A program made the position numbers and the translations under genes. Below are positions 31,872 to 35,329 of a stretch of DNA of 35,329 nucleotides, piece after piece. Within the stretch, counting starts at the first letter, position 1. Each line of letters starts with the position of its first letter. This stretch comes from Rhizobacter sp. (lineage in GTDB: Bacteria; Pseudomonadota; Gammaproteobacteria; Burkholderiales; Burkholderiaceae_C), in contig NZ_JADMJX010000050.1 in NCBI RefSeq assembly GCF_018780185.1, forward strand, positions 1-35,329, in the 5' to 3' direction. The notes under the pieces were generated by a model, which was not told the origin of the DNA, did not search any database, and saw nothing but the letters and a program-made list of their open reading frames with translations.

Positions 31872-32798
31872 ATGAGTCCGCCGGATGAGCCTCGCAGCCT
31901 CTCGCCCAACGGTGAGGCCAGCCGGCGGCATGCGTCGGCGGATGCCCCATCGGGCAATTTTGCGCCGGTGGGTGGCCCGCCAGCTTTGCCCGAGACCGTG
32001 CCGATCGAAGACTGGGTCGACCTGATCGTCGCCATCGAAAACAGGCTGAAAGACACCGTGGGTGAGCAGCCGGCAGGCAGCCACACGCTGGAGCTGCCCG
32101 CAGGGCCTGAGCGGGTGCGTGCCGGCGTGCTCGAGTGTGTGACCGCGTTGGGCCAATTGCATTCGACGCTGCGAGCCGAGCTGCTGCGACGCCAGGTGCT
32201 GGAGCTGCAGGTGTTCGATGCGCAGACGGCCCTCGCGCAGACGCGCTCCGAACTCGCTGGCACCCGCGCGGGTGAAGAGCAGGCGCGCCACAAGGCCTTG
32301 CACGACGCGCTGACCTCGCTGCCCAACCGCAGCTACTTTCACGAGCGGCTGGACGACGCGCTCGCCAAGACACCGCCTCTGCGCCAGGCCTTTGCGGTGC
32401 TGTACCTCGACCTCGATGGATTCAAGGCCATCAACGATTCACACGGCCATGGCGTTGGCGACCAGGTGCTCGGCATCGTGGCGCAGCGGCTGCGGCGCGC
32501 CATCCGCGCCGAAGACATGGTGAGCCGCCTGGGGGGTGATGAGTTTGCCTGCCTGGTCATGGGGCTGGCCAGCCAACAGCAGCTCAAGCGACTGGCGGCG
32601 CATTTGTTCGATGTGGTGTCGGCGCCGGTGCGCCTTGGCGAGCTGCGGCTGATCGTGCGCCCGAGCATCGGCATAGCCTTGTGCCCCGACGATGGTGTGA
32701 CGGCACAAAGCCTGCTCGACAAGGCCGACTCTGCGATGTACCACGCCAAGCGTGAGCAGATCGGCTACGCCTTCGCAACTCAGTGCAAGGGCGCTTGA
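31872..32798 (+). CDS. GGDEF diguanylate cyclase
   Basis: A 308-residue soluble protein that makes the second messenger c-di-GMP. The first 60 residues are polar and low-complexity. A helical region follows (IEDWVDLIVAIENRLKDTV... AQTALAQTRSELAGTRAGEEQARHKALHD). The GGDEF domain runs from about residue 145, with DALTSLPNR, DLDGFKAINDSHGHGVGDQVL, the intact active-site SRLGGDEFACLV and a KADSAMYHAKR ending. No RxxD inhibitory site is evident before GGDEF. There is no ribosome-binding site before ATG 31872, and the predicted transcript start coincides with it. Its last 19 bp overlap the convergent YqjK-position gene. The enzyme may link the Crp-like regulon to biofilm control (inference). Confidence 0.9.
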   Translation: MSPPDEPRSLSPNGEASRRHASADAPSGNFAPVGGPPALPETVPIEDWVDLIVAIENRLKDTVGEQPAGSHTLELPAGPERVRAGVLECVTALGQLHSTLRAELLRRQVLELQVFDAQTALAQTRSELAGTRAGEEQARHKALHDALTSLPNRSYFHERLDDALAKTPPLRQAFAVLYLDLDGFKAINDSHGHGVGDQVLGIVAQRLRRAIRAEDMVSRLGGDEFACLVMGLASQQQLKRLAAHLFDVVSAPVRLGELRLIVRPSIGIALCPDDGVTAQSLLDKADSAMYHAKREQIGYAFATQCKGA

Positions 32799-33253
32799 GG
32801 GGCTTGGGGCGTGTCGGGCTTGGGGTTGGGCTCGGGGGCGGCAGCCGGTGCCGCCTGACGTGTCAACGATGACAGCACCGCCAGCCACGATTCGATCGGC
32901 ACCACGGCCATGGCCTTGGAGAGCAACTGCGGCAACAAGCCCGCCAGCAAGGCCGGCTTGAGAATGCCGCGCCAGGGTTTGGCCCAGACCAGCGCACCGC
33001 CCAACAGCAGCGCACCGGCCACGAGGGCAATCGGGTGGCGTTGGGCAACCGGGCCAATCAGGGTCTTGGCGGCATCGGCCGCCACCACGCCGGCCACGTG
33101 CAAGGGGTGGGCGGCCCACCAGTCTTTCAAGGCATCGAGCACCGGGCCGGTGCCGTCGGCGGCGGCGGCGGGTTGGCGGGTCATCGACACGCGCATGCGC
33201 TCGCGCGACGCGGCCAGCCGCTGGGCTGCCGGCAAACGCAGGCCGGGGTTCAC
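32780..33253 (-). CDS. Membrane-associated protein of the YqjE/DUF883 cluster, unknown family
   Basis: A 157-residue protein. A basic N-terminus (LRLPAAQRLAASRERMR) is followed by hydrophobic segments (HVAGVVAADAAKTLIGPVAQRHPIALVAGALLLGGALVWAKPW and ILKPALLAGLLPQLLSKAMAVV) and a Pro/Ala-rich tail. I do not recognise the family, but the position after YqjE is that of YqjK in enterobacteria. The GTG at 33253 overlaps the stop of the preceding gene (GTGA), which decides the start; the frame upstream of it is the preceding gene's shadow. Its 3' end overlaps the GGDEF gene tail. Confidence 0.7.
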   Translation of the reverse strand: MNPGLRLPAAQRLAASRERMRVSMTRQPAAAADGTGPVLDALKDWWAAHPLHVAGVVAADAAKTLIGPVAQRHPIALVAGALLLGGALVWAKPWRGILKPALLAGLLPQLLSKAMAVVPIESWLAVLSSLTRQAAPAAAPEPNPKPDTPQAPQAPLH

Positions 33254-33630
33254 GATGCACTCACTTCGCGCAGCATCGCTACATCGGCCTTGACCTGTTG
33301 GCGCATGGCGCCAAAGGCGCCTGCGGCCGTCTGGGTGCGAGCTGCCATCGCGCAGGCGATGGCAGCGAGCAAAGGCAACAGCGGGGCGACGATCAACGCC
33401 CACGGTGCCTGGATGTCGGCGGCGGGGATCACCGCCCACAACATCAGTGCCACCCCCGCAAGCACCGCCCCAACCCCCAGCCCGCACAGCGCCACGGCGC
33501 CGAACAGGGCTTGCCGCTTCCACATCGTCGAGGCGGCGTCGAGTTCTTCACCGAACAAGTCGGCGTAGGCCTCGGCGTGCTCGGCGAGCAGTTGTGGCTG
33601 GTTGGTGACGAGGCGCAGCAGGGGGTGCAT
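33250..33630 (-). CDS. YqjE/phage-holin-3-6 family membrane protein
   Basis: A 126-residue protein. An N-terminal amphipathic segment (LLAEHAEAYADLFGEELDAASTMWKRQ) is followed by two transmembrane helices (ALFGAVALCGLGVGAVLAGVALMLW and ALIVAPLLPLLAAIACAMAA) and a short cytoplasmic tail. The layout is that of the YqjE family ('phage holin family 3/6' is a naming artefact; no phage is implied). It starts 21 bp after the DUF883 gene and overlaps the next gene by GTGA. In E. coli the related yqjDE genes belong to the stationary-phase stress response. Confidence 0.85.
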   Translation of the reverse strand: MHPLLRLVTNQPQLLAEHAEAYADLFGEELDAASTMWKRQALFGAVALCGLGVGAVLAGVALMLWAVIPAADIQAPWALIVAPLLPLLAAIACAMAARTQTAAGAFGAMRQQVKADVAMLREVSAS

Positions 33631-33651
33631 GACGGTTCGCTTCGGGAAGGG

Positions 33652-34032
33652 TCAGTTGTGGCTGCGCGAACGGCTGATCAGGCTCACCAGGGCCATCAGC
33701 GCGGCGCCGGTGGCGGCGGCGATCAGCACGGCCTTGATCGGGTCGTTCTTGATGTAGCCGGCGGTGGTGTCGGTGGCGTGCAGCGCCTTTTCGCGCAGCT
33801 GATGCGAGCCTTCACGCACGGCATCGATGCCGCGGTGTGCCAAGGCACTGGCTTGCTCGGTGGCGCGGTTGAGCAGCGGCGAGACTTGCTGGCGAGCGCC
33901 CTGGACGCCGTTGGCCAGGCTGTCGAGCGCATGGTTGGCGACCTGCTGGGTCGACTTGATCGCGTCGTCGGCCGTTTGTGCGGCCTGGTCGGCGATGTTG
34001 CTGGGTTGGTCGAGTGTCTTCTTGGCGAACAT
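33652..34032 (-). CDS. DUF883/ElaB-YqjD family protein
   Basis: A 126-residue protein. A long amphipathic helical region rich in Ala, Gln and Asp (IADQAAQTADDAIKSTQQVANHALDSLANG... REKALHATDTTAGYIKNDP) is followed by one C-terminal transmembrane helix (IKAVLIAAATGAALMALVSLI). This matches ElaB/YqjD/DUF883 tail-anchored proteins, which bind ribosomes at the inner membrane in stationary phase in E. coli. AAGGA precedes the ATG. It leads the group with YqjE and the unknown membrane protein. Confidence 0.88.
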   Translation of the reverse strand: MFAKKTLDQPSNIADQAAQTADDAIKSTQQVANHALDSLANGVQGARQQVSPLLNRATEQASALAHRGIDAVREGSHQLREKALHATDTTAGYIKNDPIKAVLIAAATGAALMALVSLISRSRSHN

Positions 34033-34081
34033 GGTGGGTTCCTTCAGGGTGAGGTGGTTGGATGGAGCGGGTGGGGTGGCG

Positions 34082-34246
34082 TCAGCCCTTGCGGATCACG
34101 CCAAAGAGGAAGCTCGCGATCGCCAGCACGGCAAACACGATGAAGAGGATCTTGGCGATGCCAACGGCACCGGCGGCGATGCCACCGAAGCCGAACAAGG
34201 CGGCAATCAAGGCGATGACGAAGAAAACAACGGCGTAGTGCAGCAT
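34082..34246 (-). CDS. DUF1328 small membrane protein (YtjA-like)
   Basis: A 54-residue protein: [22 protein letters not shown], then [32 protein letters not shown]. These are the two hydrophobic helices and Gly-rich turn of the DUF1328/YtjA family. CAGGAG lies 7 bp before the ATG at 34246; the longer open frame upstream is unlike the family and rejected. It lies 49 bp before the DUF883 gene on the same strand, so the four genes may be one stress operon. Function is unknown; expression is stress-linked in relatives. Confidence 0.92.
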   Translation of the reverse strand: MLHYAVVFFVIALIAALFGFGGIAAGAVGIAKILFIVFAVLAIASFLFGVIRKG

Positions 34247-34393
34247 GTGTGGGCTCCTGGTTGGGTTGCGATTTGGTGAACCCAGTGTCGAGCCCCGTGC
34301 CTGTGCTGGCGATAGGCCACATCGCCTGCGTGTTGACGGACGACTGAGCGGGCCTGCGTAGGAGGCCGCTGACAAGGCGCCAAAGAGGGGCGT

Positions 34394-35329
34394 CTAGGCC
34401 GGCGCCTGCACCAACTCGGGCAGGGTGACGAGGATCTGCGTGCCTTGGCCCGGCGCCGAGGTGATGTTCAGCGTGCCGCCTTCGGCCTCTACACGGAAAC
34501 GCATGCCCACCAGGCCGTAGGCCGAACGCGGCTGCACCGTGGTGTCGAAACCCACGCCGTCGTCGCGCACCACGATCTCCACCCGCCCGTTGTGGGGCTT
34601 CAGGCTGATCCACACGTTCTTGGCGCGGGCGTACTTGGTGATGTTGGTGATCGACTCCTGCACCAACCGGTAGACCACCAGCTCGGCGTCGGTTGGCAAT
34701 TGCACGGCCTGCAGGTCGCAGTGCACCGGGATGCCCGAATTGTTGGAAAAGTCTCGCGCCAGGATCTCGAGCGTGGACACCAGGCCGAGGTTGCTCAAGG
34801 TCGATGGGCGCAGGTCTTCGATGATGCGGCGGCCCAGCGCAATGCTGCTGTTGAGCGTGTCGACCAGGTGGGCCAGACGCTCGAGTGCTTCGGGTGCGGT
34901 GCCTGCCAGGCGCGAGCGGATGCGCGCGGCGTCGAGCTTGGCCGAGGTGAGCAGGGCGCCCAGCTCGTCGTGCAGGTTGCGCGCGAGGCGGTGGCGCTCG
35001 TCTTCACGGGTCGTCTGCAGGTGGTCGGCCAGCTCGGTGAGCTGGGTGGTGCGTTGCGCCACCTCCCGCTCCAGGCGGTCACGCTCGATCTGCACCAGGC
35101 GGCGCTGCTCTTCGCGCTGGCGCTCCAATGCCGAGGTCTGGCGCAGGTACAGGAACAGGGCCAGCAGGCTCAGGCCGCTCAGCACCGTGACGCCGATGCG
35201 GCTGAGCCACAGGGTTTCGTGGATGTCTCGGCGGCCGGCGGCCACGTTGGCGGTTTCGCGCACGATCAGCTCGGCGGTGAGCTGGCGCACGGCTTCCATC
35301 TTCTCTTTGCCGATGTCGCTCAGCACGAG
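34394..35329 (-). CDS. NarX/DegS-type sensor histidine kinase, N-terminus outside window
   Basis: At least 311 codons of a HisKA_3 kinase are visible, and the frame stays open to the window end. The visible part starts within a helical sensor (probably CHASE3-like, by position). A transmembrane helix (IGVTVLSGLSLLALFLYL), a long coiled coil (ALERQREEQRRLVQIERDRLEREVAQRTTQL), the HisKA_3 box with the acceptor His (RHRLARNLHDELGALL) and a HATPase domain (ESITNITKYA, VVRDDGVGFD, GLVGMRFRV) follow. This family pairs with NarL/LuxR-type regulators, probably encoded outside the window. A GTG at 35326 is an unlikely start. Confidence 0.9.
   Translation of the reverse strand, partial: LVLSDIGKEKMEAVRQLTAELIVRETANVAAGRRDIHETLWLSRIGVTVLSGLSLLALFLYLRQTSALERQREEQRRLVQIERDRLEREVAQRTTQLTELADHLQTTREDERHRLARNLHDELGALLTSAKLDAARIRSRLAGTAPEALERLAHLVDTLNSSIALGRRIIEDLRPSTLSNLGLVSTLEILARDFSNNSGIPVHCDLQAVQLPTDAELVVYRLVQESITNITKYARAKNVWISLKPHNGRVEIVVRDDGVGFDTTVQPRSAYGLVGMRFRVEAEGGTLNITSAPGQGTQILVTLPELVQAPA

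Noticed and set aside
33250-33630. Prophage holin as a sign of a phage remnant
   Set aside because: The YqjE family is named after phage holins, but the neighbours are DUF883 and DUF1328 stress genes and no phage gene is present.

Overview
The window is a high-GC chromosomal segment of a beta-proteobacterium. Gene content, codon use and the ntrC-xth junction point to Burkholderiales (Comamonadaceae/Sphaerotilaceae-like); this is inference, as no marker rRNA is present. There is no phage, IS element, CRISPR array or complete tRNA gene. Most genes are envelope, stress or signalling functions.

Layout. (1) 1-2599: the 3' end of ntrC meets a convergent exodeoxyribonuclease III gene, followed upstream by an Fe-S (6-4)-type photolyase/cryptochrome. 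(2) 2655-5635, all minus strand: a Lys/Ala-rich small protein, an AI-2E family permease, CsbD, a BON-domain lipoprotein and a ferritin-like protein. (3) 5693-14551: a 2869-residue cyclic beta-1,2-glucan synthase (NdvB) with a small membrane protein directly upstream. (4) 14880-19508: a DUF4398 lipoprotein, an OmpA/DUF4398 lipoprotein, an OmpA porin-like protein and an Ig-repeat lipoprotein ending in a DUF3494 (ice-binding-like) domain. (5) 19724-25235: a small membrane protein, a secreted Trp/Tyr-rich protein, then a multi-PAS hybrid histidine kinase overlapping a REC-PAS protein. (6) 25504-28523: three consecutive Crp/Fnr-family regulators and a DUF2384-like protein. (7) 28616-31785: an operon of collagen-like lipoprotein, DUF3309 peptide, sugar (sorbosone-type) dehydrogenase and phospholipase D-like lipoprotein. 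(8) 31872-35329: a GGDEF diguanylate cyclase, a YqjE/DUF883/DUF1328-type membrane stress group, and a NarX-like histidine kinase cut by the window edge.

Main discovery. Between about 19.5 and 31.9 kb a 16-bp CRP-shaped operator (best form TGTGCG-N4-CGCACA) recurs in front of up to eight genes. In each case exactly 21 bp separate it from a -10-like hexamer, usually TANNNT. This is class II CRP geometry, centred at -41.5 from the predicted start. The sites lie before the DUF3494 lipoprotein, the small membrane protein, the Trp/Tyr-rich secreted protein, the hybrid kinase, the first and third Crp/Fnr genes, the collagen-like operon and the GGDEF gene. The three Crp/Fnr paralogues in the middle are the natural candidates to bind it. 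The window therefore appears to hold a self-contained regulon linking a sensor kinase, a Crp/Fnr trio, c-di-GMP signalling and surface/envelope stress proteins.
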